Source of the DNA: an uncultured Clostridium sp.
Lineage (GTDB): Bacteria > Bacillota > Clostridia > TANB77 > CAG-508
Length of the DNA: 64,000 nt
Assembly: GCA_900552555.1 (NCBI GenBank)
Contig: URZW01000005.1
Location: 24,671-88,670 of the forward strand
Direction: 5' to 3'
The notes under the pieces were generated by a model, which ran no database searches, was not told where the DNA came from, and saw nothing but the letters and a program-made list of their open reading frames with translations. Shown one piece after another: positions 9,748 through 17,077 of the stretch (position 1 is its first letter; each line of letters opens with the position of its first letter). A program made the position numbers and the translations under genes.

Positions 9748-9960
9748 TGAAATCTTTTAAAGCTATCAAAGACAAGAATAAAATTTTCTAAGTAGCAAAA
9801 AGCATATAAGAAAATCCAATTATTCCATAATAATATTCTTATGAAATATTAATGCATTTAAAAGATTGTAAAAAAATTATACACAAGATTAAAAATAATA
9901 AATAGAATAAATTAAAACACATTAAATTTTATGATATTTATTTTCACTTAAGTGTTTTAT

Positions 9961-10002
9961 AAAAAACTGTACAATTTTCAGAAGAAAAAAGTGCAGTTTT
10001 TT
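9961..10002. terminator. Possible terminator hairpin
   Basis: Arms AAAAAACTGTAC and GTGCAGTTTTTT pair across an 18-base loop and end in a T run. It lies 214 bases after the unknown gene, so it may instead end a small unseen transcript. Confidence 0.4.
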
Positions 10003-10084
10003 TATATATTAGGAAGGTTATGCAACTTTCCTAATATATAAAATTACATTGCACAGAAAATTTATTTAATAAATTTTCGTGCAC
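10003..10084. repeat. Two-hairpin dispersed repeat, copy 1
   Basis: The first hairpin has arms TATATTAGGAAG / CTTTCCTAATATA around GTTATGCAA. After ACATT a second hairpin follows, with arms GCACAGAAAATTTA and TAAATTTTCGTGC. Related copies lie at 21955 and 34199. The rest of the gap between 9748 and 10403 contains no coding sequence that I can support. Confidence 0.7.
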
Positions 10085-10142
10085 GAACAGATTTGTTCTA
10101 TTGAATTAACATTGATATTATATAAAATATTTATTAGAAAAA

Positions 10143-10156
10143 GTTGCAATTGCAAC
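10143..10156. promoter_or_regulatory. Palindromic operator candidate, copy 2
   Basis: GTTGCAATTGCAAC, identical to the site at 8419, 248 bases before the nrdD start. Confidence 0.45.
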
Positions 10157-10403
10157 AAAAATATTGTAACAAAAATGTAATATTTTTCTAATCCTAGAAA
10201 ATAGCGAATTTAAAAACATATTTCAAAAATTGTGATATATGCAACAGAAAATGGAAATTATTGATATATAATAAGTATATAAAAAAAGTCGAAAATTTTA
10301 GAAAAATATTTAAAATTGATGAGCAATAATCTAAAATTAGTCAATAAAAATTTTTGTAAAGTTTTCATGGTAATGAACTAATTAAAGTGAAAGGAACAGG
10401 AAA

Positions 10404-12530
10404 ATGAAAATTATAAAAAGAGATGGAAGAATAGTAGATTATGACAGACAAAAAATAGCAATAGCAATAGAAAAAGCAAATAGAGATGTAACAGGTAGAG
10501 AGAAAGCAACAAAAGATGAAATAAAAGAAATAATAGATTACATAGAAGGACTTGGAAAGAGAAGAATCTTAGTTGAAGATGTTCAAGACATAATAGAAGA
10601 AAAATTGATGGACATGGGAAAACATAAACTTGCAAAGGAATATATAGTTTATCGTTATAATAGAGCATTGGTAAGAAAATCAAACACAACAGATGAATCA
10701 ATTTTGGGACTAATCAGAAATGAAAATAAAGAATTAGCAGAAGAAAACTCAAATAAAAATACAATGCTTGCATCAACACAAAGAGACTATATAGCAGGAG
10801 AAGTTTCAAGGGATTTAACAAACAGATTATTATTACCAGAAAAAATAGTAAAGGCACATCAAAATGGAGTATTACACTTTCATGATGCAGATTATTTTGT
10901 TCAACCAATATTTAATTGTTGTTTAATCAATATTGGTGATATGTTAGACAATGGAACTGTTATGAATGGAAAATTAATAGAAAGTCCAAAAAGCTTTCAA
11001 GTTGCATGTATAGTAATGACACAAATAATTGCATCAGTAGCAAGCAATCAATATGGTGGACAATCTGTTAGCCTTAAACATTTAGGAAAATATTTAAGAA
11101 AAAGTTACAATAAATATAAAAAACAAATTGAAGAAAAATATAAAGGAAAATTATCAGGAAGTACAATTGAAGAACTTGTTGATGCAAGAGTAAGGCACGA
11201 GCTAGAGTCAGGAGTTCAAACAATTCAATATCAAATAAATACATTAATGACAACAAATGGTCAAACACCTTTTGTAACTTTATTTTTGCAATTAGAAGAA
11301 AATGACCCATACATAAAAGAAAATGCAATGATAATTGAAGAAATTTTGAAACAAAGAATTCAAGGTGTAAAAAATGAAGCAGGAGTTTATGTAACACCAG
11401 CATTCCCAAAATTAGTGTATGTTTTGGATGAACACAATTGTCTAAAAGGTGGAAAATATGACTATTTAACAAGACTTGCTGTAAAATGTTCAGCAAAAAG
11501 AATGTATCCAGATTACATATCAGCAAAGAAAATGCGTGAAAATTATGAAGGCAATGTATTCAGCCCAATGGGATGTAGAAGTTTCTTATCACCTTGGAAA
11601 GATGAAAATGGAAACTACAAATTTGAAGGAAGATTTAATCAAGGTGTGGTAAGCATTAATTTACCACAAGTAGCAATAATAGCAGAGGGTGATGAAGAAA
11701 AATTCTGGAAATTATTAGATGAAAGACTAGAATTGTGTAAAGAAGCGTTAATGTGTAGACATTATGCATTGTTAGGAACATTATCAGATGTAAGCCCAAT
11801 TCATTGGCAATATGGAGCAATAGCAAGACTACAAAAAGGCGAAAAAATAGATAAATTATTATACGGTGGATATTCAACAATGTCACTTGGATATATCGGA
11901 ATATATGAAATGACAAAATTAATGAAAGGGGTATCACATACAACACCAGAGGGACACGAATTTGCATTAAAAGTTATGAAACATTTGCGAGAGACAACAG
12001 ATAAATGGAAAAAAGAAACGAATATCGGATTTGCATTATATGGAACACCAGCAGAAAGTTTATGTTACAAATTTGCCAGAATAGATAAAGAAAAATTTGG
12101 AACAATTGAAGATGTAACGGACAAGGGATATTATACAAACTCATATCATGTAGATGTAAGAGAAAAAATAGACGCATTTGAAAAATTAAAATTTGAAAGT
12201 GAATTCCAAAAAATCTCTTCAGGTGGTGCAATTTCATATGTTGAAATACCTAATATGCAACATAATTTAATTGCATTGGAAACAGCTGTTAAATTTATTT
12301 ATGACAATATTCAATATGCTGAATTTAATACAAAATCAGATTATTGCCAAGTTTGTGGCTTTGATGGTGAAATTATTATAAATGACAATAACGAATGGGA
12401 GTGTCCAAATTGTGGTAATAAAGACCATAGTAAAATGAATGTTGTAAGACGTACTTGTGGATATTTAGGTGAGAATTTCTGGAATGCCGGCAAGACTAAA
12501 GAAATTAAGCAAAGAGTTTTACATATGTAA
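10404..12530 (+). CDS. nrdD: Anaerobic ribonucleoside-triphosphate reductase, catalytic subunit
   Basis: A 708-residue class III ribonucleotide reductase that makes deoxyribonucleotides without oxygen, using a glycyl radical. An N-terminal ATP-cone (about 1-90) senses dNTP levels and the ten-stranded barrel follows. The C-terminal zinc site has CxxC pairs (CQVC and CPNC). The radical loop is RRTCGYLGENFWNAG, with Gly686 the expected radical residue. Length and motifs are normal. The start ATG follows GAAAGGAACAG. The activase nrdG is next, separated by a long inverted repeat rather than tightly coupled. Confidence 0.97.
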   Translation: MKIIKRDGRIVDYDRQKIAIAIEKANRDVTGREKATKDEIKEIIDYIEGLGKRRILVEDVQDIIEEKLMDMGKHKLAKEYIVYRYNRALVRKSNTTDESILGLIRNENKELAEENSNKNTMLASTQRDYIAGEVSRDLTNRLLLPEKIVKAHQNGVLHFHDADYFVQPIFNCCLINIGDMLDNGTVMNGKLIESPKSFQVACIVMTQIIASVASNQYGGQSVSLKHLGKYLRKSYNKYKKQIEEKYKGKLSGSTIEELVDARVRHELESGVQTIQYQINTLMTTNGQTPFVTLFLQLEENDPYIKENAMIIEEILKQRIQGVKNEAGVYVTPAFPKLVYVLDEHNCLKGGKYDYLTRLAVKCSAKRMYPDYISAKKMRENYEGNVFSPMGCRSFLSPWKDENGNYKFEGRFNQGVVSINLPQVAIIAEGDEEKFWKLLDERLELCKEALMCRHYALLGTLSDVSPIHWQYGAIARLQKGEKIDKLLYGGYSTMSLGYIGIYEMTKLMKGVSHTTPEGHEFALKVMKHLRETTDKWKKETNIGFALYGTPAESLCYKFARIDKEKFGTIEDVTDKGYYTNSYHVDVREKIDAFEKLKFESEFQKISSGGAISYVEIPNMQHNLIALETAVKFIYDNIQYAEFNTKSDYCQVCGFDGEIIINDNNEWECPNCGNKDHSKMNVVRRTCGYLGENFWNAGKTKEIKQRVLHM

Positions 12531-12559
12531 TTAGAAAGAAGGAAAGAAAAGGGAAAGAT

Positions 12560-12694
12560 GGGAAAGAGGGACGTTCCTTAAAATCCCTGCAAAAAGGGAA
12601 TAGGGGACACTCTTTGTGGCAAATATTATAGATATTTTAAGGAGTGTCCCTTTTTCCCTTTTTGCAGGGATTTTAAGGAACGTCCCTCTTTCCC
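12560..12694. repeat. Long inverted repeat between nrdD and nrdG
   Basis: Arms 12560-12612 and 12642-12694 match over about 40 bases perfectly and then with a few mismatches. The arm begins GGGAAAGAGGGACGTTCC and contains AATCCCTGCAAAAAGGGA. It is a member of the GGGAC palindrome family. On RNA it would form a very long stem within the nrdDG transcript. Confidence 0.85.
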
Positions 12695-12716
12695 TTTTCC
12701 CTCTTGAGGAAGAATT

Positions 12717-13244
12717 ATGAATTATGCAGATATAAAGAAAATAGATGTTGCAAATGGTGAGGGAGTAAGAGTTTCACTATTTGTAAGTGGATGTAATCAC
12801 CATTGCAAAGGATGCTTTAATCAATGTGCTTGGGACTTTAATTATGGTGATAAATTTACAGAAAAAGAAGAACAAAAAATAATTGAATATATGGACCATG
12901 ATTATATAGAGGGGCTTTCACTTTTAGGAGGAGAACCTCTTGAGCCTAAAAATCAAGAGGGGTTACTGCCATTGGTTAAAGATATAAAGAAAAAATTTCC
13001 TGATAAAAATATTTGGTGCTATACTGGATTTGATTTTGAAAAAGATGTTATGGGAAAGATGGCTCAAAAAAGTGAAACAACAAGGGAATTATTAAAATAT
13101 ATTGATGTTATTGTTGATGGTAAGTTTGAAGAGGATAAAAAAGATTTGAAACTTCAGTTCCGAGGTTCTTCTAATCAAAGAATTTTGGATGTAAAAGAAA
13201 GTTTGAAGAGTAGAAAAATAGTAAAAGAAGAGCAATATAGATAA
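12717..13244 (+). CDS. nrdG: Anaerobic ribonucleotide reductase activating protein
   Basis: A 175-residue radical SAM activase that installs the glycyl radical on NrdD. The CxxxCxxC cluster motif is at Cys26, Cys30 and Cys33 (GCNHHCKGC), followed by the SAM-binding LSLLGGEPLEPKN. Start ATG follows TTGAGGAAG. It lies directly downstream of nrdD, its obligate partner, and the pair is probably co-transcribed across the inverted repeat. Confidence 0.96.
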   Translation: MNYADIKKIDVANGEGVRVSLFVSGCNHHCKGCFNQCAWDFNYGDKFTEKEEQKIIEYMDHDYIEGLSLLGGEPLEPKNQEGLLPLVKDIKKKFPDKNIWCYTGFDFEKDVMGKMAQKSETTRELLKYIDVIVDGKFEEDKKDLKLQFRGSSNQRILDVKESLKSRKIVKEEQYR

Positions 13245-13271
13245 AAGAGATATGCATTCAACATATCTCTT
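13245..13271. terminator. Bidirectional terminator between nrdG and the MurT-GatD gene
   Basis: Inverted repeat AAGAGATATG / CATATCTCTT with a 7-base loop between convergent genes. Confidence 0.65.
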
Positions 13272-13276
13272 ATTAA

Positions 13277-15583
13277 TTATTTTTTTAAAAATCTATTTAA
13301 TAATTGTTCTCTACACAAATTTTCAAACTCATCATTTAAAGGTTCTAATTCGACATTTTCATTATATTTTCTATCTAAGCAGTATCTGATAATATAATCG
13401 CAAAGTTTAGGATTTTTAGAAAGAAGAGGACCATGTAAATAAGTTGCAATAACGTTATTCTCAAAAAATCCTTCTTCAGAATCACCAAATTTGTTACCAT
13501 TTCCAAACAAAACATTACCAAAAGAATTAGAAATATCAAAAGTTTGACCACCATGATTTTCAAAACCAATAACCTTTGTTTTTAAATTTAAGTTTTCAAT
13601 ATTATCAGAACTATCATCATTAGAATTGGTAGATTTTTTAATGTTAATATTTGCGTCAAGTGTAGCATCTATGACAATATTTCCAATACATCTTTTCTTT
13701 CTATCAGGGTTAGCAACTGTGTAGTAATCAAAAACTTCAAGACCTGGAATAATATTACCTTCAACACCTTTGTAGTATTTACCAAATAATTGATAAGCAC
13801 CACAGATAAGTAAGAAAAACACACCATTTTTAACAGCATCCTTAATATTATCTTTATATTTTACCAAATCTTCAGCTAAAATGCTTTGCTCATTATCGGC
13901 ACCACCACCAGCAAAAACAATGTCATAATCATTAAAGTTTGGAGCAGTATCACCAATAGAATATCTATCAATTATTGTTTTGTATCCACGAGATTCAATT
14001 CTATATTTTAAAACTTGGATATTTCCATAATCACCATAAAGCTCTAACATATCGGGGTATAAATATAAAATTTTTATTGATTTTTCTTCATTATCTTGAT
14101 AGTTTAAATTATCAGTATTATCAGTATTATCAGTATTATCAGTATTATCAATGTTTTGAAGAACTTCTTTTGGATTCATCTCAGTATTTTCAATATTTGA
14201 TTTTATTGCTTCTTTTTTAGAAATATCACTAGTCTTAACATTAGTTACATCATTATTTTTACTCATCTCATCAAATCTTTTCAACTCATGTCTAGTAGGT
14301 TGCAAAGATGTATAATTTGCAATAACATATTTTTTAATATCGGTTTTGTATAAAGCTTTAACAGCATCTTCTAAATTTAAATATGGTTCAATTTTTTCAG
14401 CAGGGAAGCCACTTGTTTTAATTCTAATAGCAATATCATAAGCACGCGTTCCAGAAGTAATAATTCTTGTAACATTATTTAAATTATTAAAATTAATATC
14501 CCAAATCCATGAAACGTCGAATCCATCAGCAATATTATCATTTAAAACAAAAAGTAATTCTTTTTCTGAATCATCTTCATTTAAAATACGCAAGCTGACA
14601 TTGCTTCCAGTTGGATTTTTAGCTAAATTAATTATAGTTGGAACATCAATTATTTTGATTTCTTCTAAACGACCATTATTTAAAGTAAAAGTTGAAAATG
14701 CCTTTTTTACAACATCATTTGAAATATCATATAAACTGCAAACTGAATATACAGCAGTATAATTATAAATTAAATAGATACTATTTCCATTTATTTTGTA
14801 GGTATTTCCATCAATATCAAAACATCTATTTTTTAAATCAACATTTGTTGCCAATTTATAAATTTTATTATCACCAAAATTACAATTTGGACATTTAAAT
14901 TTTCCAACATGTGAATATTGATAATATTCATATTCTAATCTTGTTTTACAGAAAGGACAGAATTTGCCTTCACCGGCTTCTTTGATGTGTTCTGTTGCAA
15001 ATTGATATTTATCAACACTAAAATAATAAATATTTTTATTATTTGGATTAGCTTGTCCAAGTCTTGAAACATTTGGGTCGTCATTATTTAAAATTAAATT
15101 TCCATTATAAGTTTTCAAAAATTCATTTATTCTTAAAATTAAAGATTCAACTTCACCGTTTCTATCTAATTGGTCACGGAAAAAGTTTAGAATTACCAAT
15201 GTATCTAATCTGAAATCTTTAAAAACAACAGGGATGTAGCTTTCGTCAACTTCAAAAACTAAGTAATCTGCTTTGATTTTTCCAGTTAAAGTACAATTTT
15301 TTAGTATAGTTGAAAGTATCCCTGTTTCCATGTTATTTCCTTCAACATTGCTTACAACTTTGTTTCCAGCAGTTTTTAAAGTGTAACCTATACAGTTGTT
15401 TGTCATTGTTTTTCCATTTGTGGCAGATACTGCGATTACTGGACAGTCGACTTTAAAGTATTTGAATATTTCTGGATTCCAGTCATATGCGATTTTTCCT
15501 AAAAAATTTCCTCCGTTTTTATGACATATTTTTAGTATTAAATTTAGTATTTTCATTGCTAAGATTATGAAAAAGTTTTTCAT
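13277..15583 (-). CDS. murT-gatD: Fused lipid II isoglutaminyl synthase (MurT-GatD in one chain)
   Basis: A 768-residue protein. Residues 1 to about 460 match MurT, a Mur-ligase relative: P-loop ATNGKTMT at 54-61, a Mur-ligase middle domain with ILNFFRDQLDRNGE, a four-Cys zinc ribbon (CPFC and CPNC) and the C-terminal DUF1727-type domain (SGTRAYDIAIR). Residues from about 520 match GatD, the class I glutamine amidotransferase: GGGADNEQS, catalytic Cys594 in LICGAYQLFG and His717 in TYLHGP. The complex amidates the D-Glu of lipid II stem peptides to isoglutamine. The halves are normally separate adjacent genes. Here a polar linker with NTDNTDNTDNTDN joins them. The start ATG 15583 follows AAAGGA; an earlier TTG overlaps that site. 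Confidence 0.9.
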   Translation of the reverse strand: MKNFFIILAMKILNLILKICHKNGGNFLGKIAYDWNPEIFKYFKVDCPVIAVSATNGKTMTNNCIGYTLKTAGNKVVSNVEGNNMETGILSTILKNCTLTGKIKADYLVFEVDESYIPVVFKDFRLDTLVILNFFRDQLDRNGEVESLILRINEFLKTYNGNLILNNDDPNVSRLGQANPNNKNIYYFSVDKYQFATEHIKEAGEGKFCPFCKTRLEYEYYQYSHVGKFKCPNCNFGDNKIYKLATNVDLKNRCFDIDGNTYKINGNSIYLIYNYTAVYSVCSLYDISNDVVKKAFSTFTLNNGRLEEIKIIDVPTIINLAKNPTGSNVSLRILNEDDSEKELLFVLNDNIADGFDVSWIWDINFNNLNNVTRIITSGTRAYDIAIRIKTSGFPAEKIEPYLNLEDAVKALYKTDIKKYVIANYTSLQPTRHELKRFDEMSKNNDVTNVKTSDISKKEAIKSNIENTEMNPKEVLQNIDNTDNTDNTDNTDNLNYQDNEEKSIKILYLYPDMLELYGDYGNIQVLKYRIESRGYKTIIDRYSIGDTAPNFNDYDIVFAGGGADNEQSILAEDLVKYKDNIKDAVKNGVFFLLICGAYQLFGKYYKGVEGNIIPGLEVFDYYTVANPDRKKRCIGNIVIDATLDANINIKKSTNSNDDSSDNIENLNLKTKVIGFENHGGQTFDISNSFGNVLFGNGNKFGDSEEGFFENNVIATYLHGPLLSKNPKLCDYIIRYCLDRKYNENVELEPLNDEFENLCREQLLNRFLKK
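14112..14150. repeat. 9-bp tandem microsatellite inside the MurT-GatD linker
   Basis: Four exact copies of TCAGTATTA plus a partial fifth, coding on the minus strand for repeated Asn-Thr-Asp. Confidence 0.9.
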
Positions 15584-15683
15584 TATATCAAGTCCTTTCA
15601 AAAGTTATTTTATATAATTTTAGTAGATTATATCATAACAAATTTGTGGCTACAAGTGAATTGAAGGAATTGAATAACAAAAT

Positions 15684-15916
15684 GTTACTATATAATGTTT
15701 TTCTTATGGTAGTTTGCTGTATAATGGTATTTTAAATTGTCTTCGGTTCAATACACAATATAATAATTTCTAAAATCTTTTTTGGACTCCCTTCCACTAA
15801 AGTGAACTCTTGTCCAAAAAAGATTTAATAAATTTTAATATTGTTTCAATCACATTCAGACAATTGAAAATACTATTATACAGCAAACTACCATAAGGAA
15901 ACCATTATATAGTAAC
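15684..15916. mobile_element. MITE-like non-coding inverted-repeat element
   Basis: A 233-bp element with 58-base terminal inverted repeats (15684-15741 and 15859-15916) that differ at only about five positions. Outer ends are GTTACTATATAATG. An inner inverted repeat, AAATCTTTTTTGGAC / GTCCAAAAAAGATTT, surrounds the centre. AACAAAA lies close outside both ends and could be a target duplication, with one extra T on the left. It holds no coding sequence. A shorter relative is at 59773. Confidence 0.75.
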
Positions 15917-15969
15917 AACAAAACCTGTTATGGTTCTACGTTTCTATACAAAAATATAGCAAAAAATAA

Positions 15970-15990
15970 GCGTCCTCATATTGAGGACGC
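15970..15990 (-). terminator. Terminator of the unknown gene at 16004
   Basis: Perfect 9-bp stem GCGTCCTCA / TGAGGACGC with a 3-base loop; read on the minus strand it is followed by TTATTTTTTG. Confidence 0.8.
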
Positions 15991-16003
15991 CAATGCATAA
16001 AAG

Positions 16004-16615
16004 TTAAAAATCACATCCAAGTAAACTAAGCTCAGCATGAATTTTTTCAACTCGTGCATCAAGGTCTTGGTCTGAAACACCATTGCTAGCAGCATATTTT
16101 TTGTAAAAACTAATAGCTGTAGCCATGTCTGTTAATCTGAAGTTATAAATAGCATCATTGCATGTCTTATATTTTTTCATAAAAGACATAGCATCTTGTT
16201 TCCTCTGATCTGTTATAAAAGATTTTTTGGGTGCATATGTTGCTCCTTTAAAAATTCTCTTAAATAAAGATGGCTTTTTATAAGAAGCAACATATTCATC
16301 AGTTTGCTCTTTTGAAACAGAAAGAGAAGAAACATAAGACTCGATGTAATGTGTAGCTGCCATTATGATGCTTAACAGTTGAAAGTCAATTATTGAACTG
16401 CTTTCACATTGTGTAACATCATAAAAGTTAATTCCAATTTTTTTAAATTCATGGGCTAACAAAAGAATTTTGTTATTATATGTTATTATAATGTTAGGAA
16501 TTTCTACTTGCTTTAAATGGTGAAGTTTTGAAAGTTCATTACAGTTTTCTATAAGTTTTGCCATTTCTTTAAAAGCTATTGCTTTTTCCTGTTTCCGTTC
16601 GTTTTTCTCAGACAT
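16004..16615 (-). CDS. Unknown protein, 203 residues
   Basis: I do not recognise this protein. It is predicted mostly helical, soluble and without a signal peptide. It has Lys/Glu-rich ends and a central Lys-Pro-Ser-Leu-Phe-Lys-Arg basic patch. It has a strong AAGGAGG ribosome binding site and its own perfect terminator, so it is a single-gene unit. Its base composition is somewhat richer in G+C than the housekeeping genes around it. Together with the neighbouring MITE-like element this hints at acquisition. Confidence 0.65.
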   Translation of the reverse strand: MSEKNERKQEKAIAFKEMAKLIENCNELSKLHHLKQVEIPNIIITYNNKILLLAHEFKKIGINFYDVTQCESSSIIDFQLLSIIMAATHYIESYVSSLSVSKEQTDEYVASYKKPSLFKRIFKGATYAPKKSFITDQRKQDAMSFMKKYKTCNDAIYNFRLTDMATAISFYKKYAASNGVSDQDLDARVEKIHAELSLLGCDF

Positions 16616-16702
16616 AAAAATACCTCCTTATGCAATAATTAAATATAAATTTATTATAACACTAAAGGTTACATAAATCAAGAAAAAGTGATTTTTAATA
16701 CA

Positions 16703-16951
16703 TTACATATTTTTTTCAAATTGTTTTTTTAATTCATTCATATTAATATCTAGAATCATGCATAAAGCAACTAATTCAAAGTCTTTTACACTTTTTTTAG
16801 CAGTTTCAATTTTATAAAGTTCAAATCTATCCAATTCAATTCCTAGCAATTCTAACTTATGAGAAAGTTCAGTTTTAGTATAATTTTTCTGTTCTCTATG
16901 TTCTTTAACTAATGTACCTATTATGTTTCTATAATCATTAAATTTTTTCAT
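16703..16951 (-). CDS. XRE-family helix-turn-helix regulator
   Basis: An 82-residue protein consisting only of a Cro/C1-type helix-turn-helix (about 8-65): IIGTLVKEHREQKNYTKTEL followed by the second helix and DMNMNEL-like end seen as LDINMNELKKQ. A strong TTGGAGGT ribosome binding site precedes the ATG. It is transcribed away from the pilin-like gene at 17078. The shared 126-bp region contains the perfect palindrome at 17022, so the protein may regulate itself and that gene. Confidence 0.75.
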   Translation of the reverse strand: MKKFNDYRNIIGTLVKEHREQKNYTKTELSHKLELLGIELDRFELYKIETAKKSVKDFELVALCMILDINMNELKKQFEKNM

Positions 16952-17021
16952 TTATAGGACCTCCAATAAAAAATAAAAATATTTATTTATCTATTGATTT
17001 TATAATAAGTTTTATGATATA

Positions 17022-17042
17022 GTGTGTATTAACAATACACAC
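17022..17042. promoter_or_regulatory. Operator-like palindrome between XRE regulator and pilin-like gene
   Basis: Perfect 9-bp arms GTGTGTATT / AATACACAC around AAC. It overlaps the expected -10/start region of a promoter reading into the pilin-like gene (TTGATT at 16994, TATAGT at 17018). Confidence 0.5.
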
Positions 17043-17077
17043 AAATAAAAATATCAAAAATAAAAGGAGAATTAAGA

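Noticed and set aside
9748..10403. CRISPR or small gene in the long gap before nrdD
   Set aside because: No regularly spaced repeats and no frame with a start and binding site; only hairpins and the palindrome are supported.
13975..14220. Plus-strand frame with Tyr-Gln repeats opposite MurT-GatD
   Set aside because: It is the antisense reading of the microsatellite linker and has no ribosome binding site.
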